Shown here: piece after piece, positions 20,087 through 29,840 of the stretch
Position numbering within the stretch: the first letter of the stretch is position 1
Layout of the letters: each line of letters starts with the position of its first letter
Origin: Alphaproteobacteria bacterium
GTDB lineage: Bacteria; Pseudomonadota; Alphaproteobacteria; Micropepsales; Micropepsaceae
Direction of reading: 5' to 3'
Length of the DNA: 40,184 bases
Assembly (NCBI GenBank): GCA_027456965.1
Contig: DAIDUA010000053.1
Location: 1-40,184, forward strand
Translations under genes and position numbers: made by a program
Notes under the pieces: generated by a model
The model's database searches: none
Told to the model about the DNA's origin: nothing
What the model saw: the letters and a program-made list of their open reading frames with translations, nothing else

Positions 20087-20482
20087 ATGGCTGAAAGGCA
20101 CAAATCGAGTGAAGGGCCGCTGGCGGAAGGCGCAGAGCGGTTGGACCGCTTGGCGCGCATCGTCAAGGACAGCCAGCTTTCCCGTACCAAGACCGGCGCC
20201 AAGGCACCGACGACCGAGGCGTTTGTGCTCAGTCCGGAAGAGGCCTGGGCCAAGAAATACACGACCCAGTGTATCGGCCCCGTTTGTTTTGGCCCGCTGA
20301 CCGAGCCGCCGCCGTTCGCCAACTTCGCGGCGCCGCCGCTTGGACCGGTCAAAAGCCACGGTTTCACGGCCTCCCGGCCTGCCGAAGGGACGCCTTCGGC
20401 ACGTTCCGCCCCGATCGGCCTTGCCCTAGGAAAGCCCGCCCGTAAGCGTTCCTGGCTCGGCAGGCTGGTCAAGGGACGATAA
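20087..20482 (+). CDS. Hypothetical protein, probably co-transcribed with the Ntn-hydrolase
   Basis: ATG 2 nt after the preceding stop; 131 aa (MAERHKSSEGPLAEGAERLDRL...CIGPVCFGPLTEPPPF...KRSWLGRLVKGR). No recognised family. Confidence 0.65.
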   Translation: MAERHKSSEGPLAEGAERLDRLARIVKDSQLSRTKTGAKAPTTEAFVLSPEEAWAKKYTTQCIGPVCFGPLTEPPPFANFAAPPLGPVKSHGFTASRPAEGTPSARSAPIGLALGKPARKRSWLGRLVKGR

Positions 20483-20581
20483 ATGACCGGAAAGCGGGAT
20501 TAAGTTTGTTTTTATCGGCACTTGCGCGCCTTATGCGCTATTGTCAAAAACTCGGATCGGGATCTAAAGGGAGCACAGGGA

Positions 20582-21127
20582 ATGATGCGTCTCGGGTTCA
20601 TTCTGGCCGCGCTCGTGGCGATGGCGTCGGTTTCGGCCAACGCAGCGGACAGCTCGCTGAGCCAGGCCGCCAACGCGGCCTTTCTCGCGGCAAACGCCAA
20701 CAAACCGGGTGTGGTGACGCGGCCGGACGGTTTGCAGTACCGCATTCTACGCAACGGCTTCGGTAAGCAGCCGAGGCCCCAGGACTATGTGACCGTCTAC
20801 TACACGGGCACGCTCATCAACGGCAAAGTCTTTGACGGCACCGAGGCGGGATTGCCGGTACGCTTCAAGGTCAATCAGCTCATTCCTGGCTGGTCCGAGG
20901 CCCTTTGCCTGATGCGCGTCGGTGACCGCTGGCAACTCGTGATCCCGGCGGGGTTGGCATACGGAGATCGCGGTTCTCCGGACGGTTCTATTCCGCCCAA
21001 TCAGACGCTCGTCTTCGACCTGGAACTGATCAAAGTCGTGCCGCCCAAGATCAAGCCGCATGATCCGAACGATCCGAACGACAAAGGCCAGGACGTCGAC
21101 ATGGGACCCGACGATAGCGGTCAATAG
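20582..21127 (+). CDS. FKBP-type peptidyl-prolyl cis-trans isomerase, exported
   Basis: Signal peptide MMRLGFILAALVAMASVSANA; FKBP core DYVTVYYTGTLINGKVFDGT...GWSEALCLMRVGDRWQLVIPAGLAYGDRG. Confidence 0.92.
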   Translation: MMRLGFILAALVAMASVSANAADSSLSQAANAAFLAANANKPGVVTRPDGLQYRILRNGFGKQPRPQDYVTVYYTGTLINGKVFDGTEAGLPVRFKVNQLIPGWSEALCLMRVGDRWQLVIPAGLAYGDRGSPDGSIPPNQTLVFDLELIKVVPPKIKPHDPNDPNDKGQDVDMGPDDSGQ

Positions 21128-21149
21128 TCCGGCCGGAGCGACGTAGACC

Positions 21150-23798
21150 GTGTTTAAACCATTCCGTCGCTGGTTTCGTTCGTACGGCGGGACGCTGCGC
21201 ATCGCCGTCGCGCTGCTTCTCGTGGTCGGCGCAAGCGCTCTGTTCTGGGCCAGCCGCGACTACACGGTTGTCGCGCCCGACTGGGACGGGCTCGTGCGCG
21301 GGGTCACCTACAATCCCAGCCATTGCTTCACTTTTGCCGAGTCCAAGCATGTCTCGCCGGAGCGGATCAATGCGGACATGGCGCAATTGTCGCGGATCAC
21401 CGGGCACATCCGCACCTATACGGTCTCTGACGGCCTCGACAAAGTACCTGAGATCGCGCGCCGCTACGGGCTGACCGTTTCGCTCGGCATCTGGATCGGA
21501 CCAGACCTGGTGAAGAATGAGCGCGAGATCAACAAAGCGCTCAAGGTCGTGCTGGCCAATCGCCGTGTCATTGATCGCGTCATCGTCGGCAACGAATCCA
21601 TCATGCGCGGCGACGTAACCGCCAATCAGTTGAATACTTACATTAAACGCGTGCGCGACGCGTTGCCGGCGCGCATCAAGGTCACCACGGCCGAGACTTG
21701 GTCGACTTGGCTGTTGCATCCGGAGATCGGAAAATATGTCGACGTCGTGTTCGTGCACCTGCTGCCTTATTGGGAAGGCACAGACGTGCGGCACGCACTC
21801 GCCTTTCTGCAGCGCGCCTACGACAATGTGCAGGCGGAATTTCCAAACAAGCCTATCGTTATCGGCGAGGCGGGTTGGCCGTCGGAAGGTCGCACTAAAG
21901 GAGCGGCTGAAGCCTCGCTCGCCAATGAGGCCTATTTTATCCGTAATTTCGTGCAGCTGGCGCTGAACAAGGGCTACGACTATTACCTCATCGAAGCCTA
22001 CGATCAGCCATGGAAGGCGGGCAGCGAGGGGACAGTCGGTGCTTACTGGGGGCTGTTCGACGCCAGCGGCAATCCCAAATTCCCGTTCACGGGCCTGCTG
22101 CGCTCTTTCCCGGAATGGCGCAGCTATACGCTGCTCGCGGCCATTTTCACGCTGCTGCTTGGTTTGCTGATCCTGGGGCGGATGCCGCGCGTTCGTCAGA
22201 CGGGCTACATCGTGATGGGCGGACTGGTCGCGCTTGTCACCACCGGCCTGCTTCTGGTGATTGACGCGACGACGCTCGACTACATCGACCCTGCCGACAT
22301 TGCGATGATTTTGGCTATGTCGCCGTTGGTATTCCTGGCCTCGGCCGTGATTTTAACCGAAGGCGTCGAGTTGGCTTCCAGTCTATGGCGCGTGGAGCGG
22401 CGTGCCGTACGCGCGGCGATTCCAGAAGCCAGTCCGCGCGTCTCGGTGCATGTGCCGTGCTACAACGAACCCCCCATAATGGTGATCGACACGCTCGATG
22501 CGTTGGCGCGGCTCGATTACGACAATTTCGAAGTTATCGTCCTCGATAACAACACGCCGGATCCGGAAACTTGGCGTCCGGTGGAAGCCCATTGCGCGAC
22601 GCTCGGGCCGCGCTTCCGCTTCTACCATTATGACAAAGTGCAGGGCTTCAAGGCCGGTGCGTTGAACAAGGCGCTGCAGTTGACTTGGCACGACGTGAAA
22701 TACATCGCGGTCATCGACAGCGACTATCGCGTGGAGACCAACTGGCTGCGTTTGACCTTACCGCTGTTCGCAGCGCCCGATATCGCTCTGGTGCAGGGCC
22801 CGCAGGATTACAGCGACGCCGAAACAAGCGTCTTCAAGGCGATGGCATACGAAGAATACCGCGGCTTCTTCCAGATCGGTATGGTGGAGCGCAACGAGCA
22901 CAACGCCATCATCCAGCACGGCACCATGACGATCGTGCGGAAGGATGCGCTGGAGGAGGTTGGCGGCTGGAGTACCTGGTGCATCACAGAAGATACGGAA
23001 CTCGGCCTTAAGCTTTTCGAGGCCGGCTATGGCGCCGCCTACATTCCGCTGAGCATGGGCCAGGGGCTGATCCCCGACACGCTGAAAGCCTTCCAGAGCC
23101 AGCGCTATCGCTGGGTCTACGGCGCCATGCAAATCCTGAAGCGTCATGCAGGCGCCATTTTTCTCGGCCGTGCGCGACTATCATGGGCCCAGCGCTATCA
23201 GTTCCTGAGCGGTTGGCTGCCGTGGATATCCGACGGGCTAGGGATGGTTGTTACCCTGATGGCGCTGGTGTGGACGCTCATGATGTGGGCCGCGCCGCGT
23301 TACGTCTATGTGCCGATGCCCGCCTTGTCGGCAGCGGCTCTGGCTCTGTTCCTTGCCAAGACTCTGAAAACCCTGCTGCTCTATCCGCAGAAGGTGCGGT
23401 CCGGTGTCAAGGGGGCGGTGATGGCGTCGGTCGCCGGCCTGTCGCTGACGCATACAGTAGGTAAAGCCGTGTGGGCCGGTCTGTTCACGAGCGGTAAACC
23501 GTTCCTCCGCACGCCGAAATGCGCCGACCAGGCGCTGCTAAGTCAGGCGCTGCGCGGCGTATGGCAGGAGTCGACGTTGTTCGTTCTGTGCATTCTCGCG
23601 ATCATGTCCGTCCTCGCCACGGGCCGGCTCGACGACCCAGCTGCCTTGCTCTGGATCGTGATGTTGGGTGTGCAGTGCCTGCCTTATGCGGCCACCATCG
23701 TGACCGCAGTGATCAGCGCGCGCTCCAATGCCAGGGATCGTCACGCGCCGACTCTGCCTGCTGCGACGACCCCCACGACATTGCCGAAGGCGGCGTAG
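21150..23798 (+). CDS. Membrane glucan synthase/transglycosylase: GH17-like domain fused to GT2 (NdvB-like)
   Basis: GTG start. N-terminal GH17 motifs VGNESIMRGD and VIGEAGWPSEG; TM segments; GT2 domain with VIDSDYR, EDTELGLKL and QSQRYRW. Confidence 0.82.
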   Translation: MFKPFRRWFRSYGGTLRIAVALLLVVGASALFWASRDYTVVAPDWDGLVRGVTYNPSHCFTFAESKHVSPERINADMAQLSRITGHIRTYTVSDGLDKVPEIARRYGLTVSLGIWIGPDLVKNEREINKALKVVLANRRVIDRVIVGNESIMRGDVTANQLNTYIKRVRDALPARIKVTTAETWSTWLLHPEIGKYVDVVFVHLLPYWEGTDVRHALAFLQRAYDNVQAEFPNKPIVIGEAGWPSEGRTKGAAEASLANEAYFIRNFVQLALNKGYDYYLIEAYDQPWKAGSEGTVGAYWGLFDASGNPKFPFTGLLRSFPEWRSYTLLAAIFTLLLGLLILGRMPRVRQTGYIVMGGLVALVTTGLLLVIDATTLDYIDPADIAMILAMSPLVFLASAVILTEGVELASSLWRVERRAVRAAIPEASPRVSVHVPCYNEPPIMVIDTLDALARLDYDNFEVIVLDNNTPDPETWRPVEAHCATLGPRFRFYHYDKVQGFKAGALNKALQLTWHDVKYIAVIDSDYRVETNWLRLTLPLFAAPDIALVQGPQDYSDAETSVFKAMAYEEYRGFFQIGMVERNEHNAIIQHGTMTIVRKDALEEVGGWSTWCITEDTELGLKLFEAGYGAAYIPLSMGQGLIPDTLKAFQSQRYRWVYGAMQILKRHAGAIFLGRARLSWAQRYQFLSGWLPWISDGLGMVVTLMALVWTLMMWAAPRYVYVPMPALSAAALALFLAKTLKTLLLYPQKVRSGVKGAVMASVAGLSLTHTVGKAVWAGLFTSGKPFLRTPKCADQALLSQALRGVWQESTLFVLCILAIMSVLATGRLDDPAALLWIVMLGVQCLPYAATIVTAVISARSNARDRHAPTLPAATTPTTLPKAA

Positions 23799-23802
23799 AG
23801 AG

Positions 23803-24549
23803 TCAGCCGCGGCCGACGAAGGGCATGCCGTTAGCCATGATGGTGAGACTCAAAACATTCGTATCGAGCGGTAGATTCGCCATACAGAGTACGGCGTCGG
23901 CGACATGGCGCACATCGATCACGGGTTCGGACGCGACCGTCCCGTTCGCTTGTAGCACGCCGCTGGTCATTGCGCTGGCCATGGCAGTTGCGGCATTGCC
24001 GATGTCAATCTGGCCGCAGGCGATGTCGTAGGCTCGCCCGTCGAGGGAGAGGGACTTTGTCAATCCGGTCATTGCGTGCTTGGTCGCTGTGTACGGCGCC
24101 GACAACGGACGCGGCGTATGCGCCGAGATCGAACCGTTGTTAATGATCCGGCCGCCTCTCTGGTGCTGTTCTTTCATCTGCCGGAACGCGGCGCGGGCAC
24201 AGAGGAAGGCGCCGGTCAGATTGACCGCGACCACAGTGTTCCACTGCGACAGGCTTAGCTCTTCGACTGGAATGAATGGCGCACCGGTGCCGGCGTTGTT
24301 GAACAACAAATCCAGTCGACCGAAACGCTCGACAGTTTCGCGGAACAAGGTCGCGACGGCGTCCTCATCGCTCACGTCGGTCGGCAGGACGAGTGTTCGC
24401 GCGGGATCGCCTGCGTCGGATGCGGTCTGGTTGAGCGCCGCTTTGCGCCGTCCCGCGAGTGCAACCAGAAAGCCGGCGCTGACCAGGCGCAACGCGACGG
24501 CGCGCCCAATGCCGCTTCCGGCTCCGGTGACGATGGCAATCTTGTTCAT
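23803..24549 (-). CDS. SDR-family oxidoreductase
   Basis: [50 protein letters not shown] (Ser-Tyr-Lys). Confidence 0.93.
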   Translation of the reverse strand: MNKIAIVTGAGSGIGRAVALRLVSAGFLVALAGRRKAALNQTASDAGDPARTLVLPTDVSDEDAVATLFRETVERFGRLDLLFNNAGTGAPFIPVEELSLSQWNTVVAVNLTGAFLCARAAFRQMKEQHQRGGRIINNGSISAHTPRPLSAPYTATKHAMTGLTKSLSLDGRAYDIACGQIDIGNAATAMASAMTSGVLQANGTVASEPVIDVRHVADAVLCMANLPLDTNVLSLTIMANGMPFVGRG

Positions 24550-25949
24550 TACTCCGGCACCAGCTTGCCTGGGTTGAGAATATTTTTGGGATCGAGCGAG
24601 CCCTTCAGCGTTCTCATGAGATCAAGTTCCACAGGACTTTTATAGCGGGCAAGGTCCGCGCGCTTCATGACCCCGATACCATGCTCGGCGCTGAACGAAC
24701 CGCCGAAATCGCGCACGACATCGTGCACGACGCGGGCGATTTCGTCCCAGCGTGCGAGGAAGGATGCCATGTCGGCGTCCTTCGCCGCCTGGATATTGAA
24801 ATGGATGTTGCCGTCGCCGAGATGCCCGAAAGGCACGGGACGCGCGCTGGGCAGCGCGACCTTGACCGCCGCAATACTCTTGGCAATAAAGTCTGCGACG
24901 GCGGAGACGGGCACCGAGACATCGTGTTTGAGCGACGGCCCTTCCTTCTTCTGCGCTTCCGACATGCTTTCGCGCAGCTTCCACAATGCCGCGCGCTGCG
25001 TCTCGCTCGACGCAATCACTGCGTCGCTCGCCAGGCCGTCAGACAAGGCCGTCGCGAGCGCGGCTTCGAACACCGCCTCGACGCCGGCCGCACCCGACGC
25101 CTCGCATAGCACGTACCACGTCGCCGGCGTGCGGAACGGGTCGACGGTTCCGGCGATGTGCTTGAGTACGAACTCCATTCCGATCAGCGGCAGGATCTCG
25201 AACGCGTTGACGAGGCTGCCAGTCGCTCCCTGCACGCGCGCCAGAAGCGTCAGCGCGGCGTTCACATCCGGCACCGCGAGGAAGGCCGTACAACGCGTTG
25301 CCGGTTTGGGGAACAGTTTCAGCGCCGCAGCGGTGACGATGCCGAGCGTACCTTCGGCGCCAATGAAGAGCTGCTTCAGATCATAGCCGGTATTGTCTTT
25401 GCGCAGCGTGCGCAGCAAATCGAGCACCCGTCCGTCGGCTAGGACAACTTCAAGGCCCAGTATCTGCTCGCGTGCCATGCCGTAGCGCAACACATTCACG
25501 CCGCCGGCATTGGTCGAAATCGTTCCACCGATGGTGCAGCTTCCCTCCGCGGCCAAGCTCAAGGGTAGCAACAGACCGCTGTCGTTCGCCGCGCACTGCG
25601 CCGTCGCCAGGATGACGCCGGCCTCAGCGATCATGCTCGCGTCTGCGGCGTCGACCGCACGGATGCGGTTCAGCCGTGACAGGCTCAGCAATACTTCACC
25701 ATCGAACGGGATTTGGCCGCCGACGAGACCGGTGTTTCCAGCCTGCGGCACAACGGGCGTTCGTGTCTCATTGCAGATTGCGAGGACAGCGGATACTTCC
25801 GCCGTCGTGGTCGGCTTCAACATCAGCGTCGCGCGACCTTTGTACTTGCTGCGCCATTCTTCGAGATGCGGCGCGATCTCGGCCGGGTCCTCCGTGAACC
25901 CCCGGGGTCCAACTGCGGCTCTCAGTCTTGCGACAATCTCGTCGTTCAT
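24549..25949 (-). CDS. FAD-binding oxidoreductase (GlcD / D-2-hydroxyacid dehydrogenase family)
   Basis: [34 protein letters not shown]_binding_4 region; [23 protein letters not shown]. Confidence 0.92.
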   Translation of the reverse strand: MNDEIVARLRAAVGPRGFTEDPAEIAPHLEEWRSKYKGRATLMLKPTTTAEVSAVLAICNETRTPVVPQAGNTGLVGGQIPFDGEVLLSLSRLNRIRAVDAADASMIAEAGVILATAQCAANDSGLLLPLSLAAEGSCTIGGTISTNAGGVNVLRYGMAREQILGLEVVLADGRVLDLLRTLRKDNTGYDLKQLFIGAEGTLGIVTAAALKLFPKPATRCTAFLAVPDVNAALTLLARVQGATGSLVNAFEILPLIGMEFVLKHIAGTVDPFRTPATWYVLCEASGAAGVEAVFEAALATALSDGLASDAVIASSETQRAALWKLRESMSEAQKKEGPSLKHDVSVPVSAVADFIAKSIAAVKVALPSARPVPFGHLGDGNIHFNIQAAKDADMASFLARWDEIARVVHDVVRDFGGSFSAEHGIGVMKRADLARYKSPVELDLMRTLKGSLDPKNILNPGKLVPE

Positions 25950-26917
25950 AGCGTGGCCTCGCGGGGTGCCGCGGCGCGGATTAACCTGTCGTTGATGGCC
26001 TCACCCAGTCCGTCGAACGGGATGGGCATGACGGCAATTGCCGTTGCGCCTTCTGCGTCGAGAGATCGCAGCATAGCGAACAGATTGGCCGCCGCTTCGG
26101 CCAGATCGCCGCATGGACTTAGATTCAGTGTCCGGCGTGCGGTAGGGGCCGCCGGTCCGAAGGCGAGCAGTGCTTCGTCTGCGGATGCATCTTGTGCGTT
26201 CAGCCGCAGCGCCGCTCGCGGTGCATAATGGCTGGCGAGACGGCCGGGCGAGGTGACCGTCCCGCTGACAGATGCCGCGAGCGGCCCCGTGATTTTTTCG
26301 ATGACTGCGCGGGCCACGGCCCCGGGGCGCAGTAAAACGGGCTGGCTGTCTTCAAAGCCGATTACCGTCGATTCGATGCCGATAGGGGTGGCCCCACCGT
26401 CAAGGACCAGATTCACCTGTCCACGCAGGCTCTCGGCGACATGCGCCGCGCTGGTGGCGGTCACCGCACCGGAGCGGTTGGCGCTGGGAGCGGCCAAAGG
26501 CACGCCAGCCTCGGCGATCAGCCGTGCAGCCACTGGGTGAGAGGGCGCGCGCATGGCCACGGTCTCCAGTCCTGCGCTTACCAGATGCGACAGGCGGCAC
26601 CCGGCACGGCGCGGCAGAACCAGCGTAAGCGCCCCTGGCCAGAAGGCCTCTGCAAGCTCGGACGCCAGCGGTGAAAATGTTGCAAATTCTTGTCCTTGCT
26701 CAACATCCTTCACGTGAACAATGAGGGGATTGAAGCGGGGCCGTCCCTTCGCCGCGAAAATGGCTGCCACGGCACGGCCATTGGTGGCGTCGGCCCCTAA
26801 TCCGTAAACGGTTTCGGTCGGGAATGCGACCAATTGGCCTTCACGGAGCAATTTCGCCGCAACGGCAATCGCCGCGGAATCTGCGGTGCGTGCGGCGACA
26901 ACATTGATATCAGTCAT
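25946..26917 (-). CDS. L-threonylcarbamoyladenylate synthase (Sua5 type)
   Basis: LLREGQLVAFPTETVYGLGADATN, KGRPRFNPLIVHV, SANRSGAVTAT; long C-terminal Sua5 domain. Confidence 0.93.
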   Translation of the reverse strand: MTDINVVAARTADSAAIAVAAKLLREGQLVAFPTETVYGLGADATNGRAVAAIFAAKGRPRFNPLIVHVKDVEQGQEFATFSPLASELAEAFWPGALTLVLPRRAGCRLSHLVSAGLETVAMRAPSHPVAARLIAEAGVPLAAPSANRSGAVTATSAAHVAESLRGQVNLVLDGGATPIGIESTVIGFEDSQPVLLRPGAVARAVIEKITGPLAASVSGTVTSPGRLASHYAPRAALRLNAQDASADEALLAFGPAAPTARRTLNLSPCGDLAEAAANLFAMLRSLDAEGATAIAVMPIPFDGLGEAINDRLIRAAAPREATL

Positions 26918-26948
26918 GACGGCAATCTACCGCGCTGCGACGTCCGGG

Positions 26949-27503
26949 TCAGCTTTTAGTCGCCGTGAGGTCCACCCTGACCGTGACAGCGTGCGCCACG
27001 GGTGCGGGGGCTGCCCATTCGCCCTGTCCGACGCCGTACGCGGTTCGGTCCAGGACCGTCGTGCCGGTCATCCGGACCTGGTTCCCGTTGAAGGCCAGCT
27101 TGAACGGCATACGAACGGGCTGGGTCACGCCTCGAATCGTCAGATTGCCATTGGCCATATAGGAACCATCCGCCAAGCGTTCGAGTTTTGTAGTTTTGAA
27201 GCGCGCGGTGGGAAATTTGTCCACTGCGAAGCCATAAGCGCCTTTCAGGCCGTCGTCGTTGTCGTGCGAATCCGACGCCTCGCTGGCAAGATAGATAGTC
27301 GCCGCCACGTGGGAATGGGCGAGGTCGGCGGGATCAAAGTTGATGTCCGCCTTCCATTTGTGAAATACGCCGACAAACGGCTCGTTGCTCCACGCCACGG
27401 TGAAACTGAGCTCACTCTTGGAGGAGTCAACCGTCCAGTGTGCGCCTAGGGCGGGCGCCGCCGTGAGCGCGAGGAACGCCGCGGCGCCGAAAAGACGCTT
27501 CAA
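26949..27503 (-). CDS. YceI-family protein
   Basis: HWTVDSSKSELSFTVAWSNEPFVGVFHKWKADINFDPADLAHSHVAATIYLAS; signal peptide. Confidence 0.88.
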   Translation of the reverse strand: MKRLFGAAAFLALTAAPALGAHWTVDSSKSELSFTVAWSNEPFVGVFHKWKADINFDPADLAHSHVAATIYLASEASDSHDNDDGLKGAYGFAVDKFPTARFKTTKLERLADGSYMANGNLTIRGVTQPVRMPFKLAFNGNQVRMTGTTVLDRTAYGVGQGEWAAPAPVAHAVTVRVDLTATKS

Positions 27504-28093
27504 GCGTCTCCCCGCACGCGCATCCCGGGCACTATCCGAGCCAGCAGATTATCGCGCAGCGCGAACTGATGATACAGCGCGGCCAGAATATGGAGCGGCA
27601 CCAGCACGATCGCGGTCCAGGCGAGAATCGAGTGCGTCCGGCCGAAGAGGTGCTGGATAGGGTGCAAAGCTTCGCGTGTCATGCCGGAAAAGAAGGGGAG
27701 ATTCGGCCAGTCGAAAAGGAAAAAGTAAGGCGTCGAATTCCCCAGTGGGGAGGCTGATACCAAGAGATATCCGGTCAGCGGGATCGCAACAATTAGGAAA
27801 TAAAGGAGGAAATGCGTCGCGTGCGCCGCGAGGCGCATCGGGGCAGACGTGCCTTTCGGCAACGCCGGCGGCGGGTTCCACAACCGCCACAGGACGATGA
27901 TCACACTGAACACCAAGACCGTCAAACCGATCGATTTGTGTATCTGTATGATCGTAAACTTGTTCGGGTCGCTGCGCGGCAGATCACCCATATATAAGCC
28001 GAGACTGATGTTGGCGATCACGAAGGCTGCAATCAGCCAGTGCAGCGCCATTGCGATTGTGCCGTAGCGCAACGCTGTGTTCCGAATCCCCAC
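27500..28093 (-). CDS. Cytochrome b561-family membrane protein
   Basis: ALHWLIAAFVIANISLGLYMGDLP, IHKSIGLTVLVFSVIIVLWRLWNPPP, HILAALYHQFALRD. Confidence 0.9.
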   Translation of the reverse strand: MGIRNTALRYGTIAMALHWLIAAFVIANISLGLYMGDLPRSDPNKFTIIQIHKSIGLTVLVFSVIIVLWRLWNPPPALPKGTSAPMRLAAHATHFLLYFLIVAIPLTGYLLVSASPLGNSTPYFFLFDWPNLPFFSGMTREALHPIQHLFGRTHSILAWTAIVLVPLHILAALYHQFALRDNLLARIVPGMRVRGDA

Positions 28094-28096
28094 TAT

Positions 28097-28711
28097 CTAC
28101 TCCTTCTGCTGTTGAAACATGGCTTCGATGATCAGCTTGACATCATTGCCGACGAACGGTTCCCAGGCCATACCCGTGATTCCGAAATCGGTTCGTTTTA
28201 TCGAGGCGGTGGCGCTGAGGCCGATGACATAGGAGCCGCTCATCGGGTCGGGGCGGCCGCCATTGAATGTCACATCGAGGGTAACGGGCTTGGTGATGTT
28301 CTTGATCGTCAGGTCGCCGATGATCTTGCCGGTGGTCGGACCGGTGCGTACGACGGATGTCGATCTGAACGTTGCTGTCGGGAAGTCTTGTGCGTCGAAT
28401 ACCGCCTTGCCGGACAGTGTGCCGTTCAGTTCATGGCTCGGCGTATCGACGCTGTTCGTGTCAATGGTTACCGACACGGCGCTTTTCTCTGGTTCCGCGG
28501 AATCGAAGTTGAGCGTCCCGGACAGTTTGTCGAAGCGTCCGTAGTAGTCGGTAAGACCCTCATGCCCGATGGCGAACAGAACTTGGCTGTGCCCTTTGTC
28601 CAACGAATAACGGCCCGTCGGCGCCTGCTTGGCGTCGGTTGAAACGCTTTGAGCATTTGCCGTAACGGCAGCAAACGCGAGAGCGAGGCACGCGAAAACG
28701 ACGGAACGCAT
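28097..28711 (-). CDS. YceI-family protein (second copy)
   Basis: YSLDKGHSQVLFAIGHEGLTDYYGRFDKLSGTLNFDSAEPEKSAVSVTIDTNSVDT; start taken at MRSVVFACLALAFAAVTANA (signal peptide). Confidence 0.9.
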   Translation of the reverse strand: MRSVVFACLALAFAAVTANAQSVSTDAKQAPTGRYSLDKGHSQVLFAIGHEGLTDYYGRFDKLSGTLNFDSAEPEKSAVSVTIDTNSVDTPSHELNGTLSGKAVFDAQDFPTATFRSTSVVRTGPTTGKIIGDLTIKNITKPVTLDVTFNGGRPDPMSGSYVIGLSATASIKRTDFGITGMAWEPFVGNDVKLIIEAMFQQQKE

Positions 28712-28892
28712 TTTCTTGTTGTTCCCCTGGCCGGAAAGACTTACGCACCAAGCGTCGCAAATCTGTAGCGATATCGCCTCAATTTCACTCAGGATATCGC
28801 GGGCCAAGCTTGACGCCTTTTGACACGCCTTTCCATAGTTGTACCCAGCCGAAGCGGAATGTTGCCTATAAATAATCGCAATGGAGACCGCC

Positions 28893-29759
28893 ATGTCCCT
28901 CGCCGGAAAGACCCTTTTCGTGACTGGGGCAAGCCGCGGCATCGGCCTCGCCATCGCTCTGCGGGCGGCGCAGGACGGCGCAAATGTCGTGATCGCCGCC
29001 AAGACGGATACGCCGCATCCGAGGCTTCCCGGCACAATTCACACCGCTGCGGTGGAAATTGAAAGGGTCGGCGGCAAGGCCCTGCCGGTTGTTTGCGATA
29101 TCCGCTTCGAAGATCAGGTCGTCGCGGCCGTCGAGCGCGGCGTGAACCGTTTCGGCGGCATCGATGTCTGCGTGAACAACGCCAGCGCGATTTCGCTCAC
29201 CGGCACACTCGACACCGATCTGAAGCGATTCGACCTGATGCATCAGATCAACGCACGCGGTACTTGGCTGGTGTCGAAGGCCTGCATCCCGCATCTCAAG
29301 CGTGCGGTGAATCCGCATGTGCTGATGCTGTCCCCGCCGCTGGACATGGCCGCCAAGTGGTTCCAAGGCCATACCGCGTACACGATGGCCAAGTTCGGCA
29401 TGAGCATGTGCGTACTGGGAATGGCGGCGGAGTTCGCCTGCGACGGCATCGCCTTCAACGCGCTGTGGCCGCGCACGGGCGTCGCCACGTCGGCCATCCA
29501 GAATGTGCTGGCTGGCGAGGAGGGGCTGAGGCATTGCCGCCGGCCGGACATCCTAGCGGACGCAGCCTATCTGGTCTTCAACAAGCCGGCCAAGCGCTTC
29601 ACCGGGAACTTCCTGATCGATGACACGTTTCTGGCCGAGAATGGCATAACGGATTTCGATAGATACCGCGTCGACCCGCGCAAAAATCTGATGCCCGACT
29701 ATTTTGTGCCTGATTGGATGCCTCCGCCCAAGGGCGTTAGCCTGGACGCGGTGTCATAG
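28893..29759 (+). CDS. SDR-family oxidoreductase (HSDL2-like)
   Basis: LFVTGASRGIGLAIALRAAQDGANVVIAAKTDTPHPRLPGTIHTAAVEIE; YTMAKFGMSM. Confidence 0.9.
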   Translation: MSLAGKTLFVTGASRGIGLAIALRAAQDGANVVIAAKTDTPHPRLPGTIHTAAVEIERVGGKALPVVCDIRFEDQVVAAVERGVNRFGGIDVCVNNASAISLTGTLDTDLKRFDLMHQINARGTWLVSKACIPHLKRAVNPHVLMLSPPLDMAAKWFQGHTAYTMAKFGMSMCVLGMAAEFACDGIAFNALWPRTGVATSAIQNVLAGEEGLRHCRRPDILADAAYLVFNKPAKRFTGNFLIDDTFLAENGITDFDRYRVDPRKNLMPDYFVPDWMPPPKGVSLDAVS

Positions 29760-29840
29760 GCGGAGAGTTACCTTGTTGACGCACGACCCGTGCGAAGGAT
29801 GCGGAATTGTGCAAGATGGTGGCGTGGAGGGGGAAGGATC

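Noticed and set aside
18496-20472. 658-aa minus-strand ORF antisense to lysE, the Ntn-hydrolase and its partner
   Set aside because: The plus strand has three recognisable or coherent genes. The antisense translation is low-complexity His/Arg/Asp-rich with no motif, typical of spurious ORFs in GC-rich DNA.
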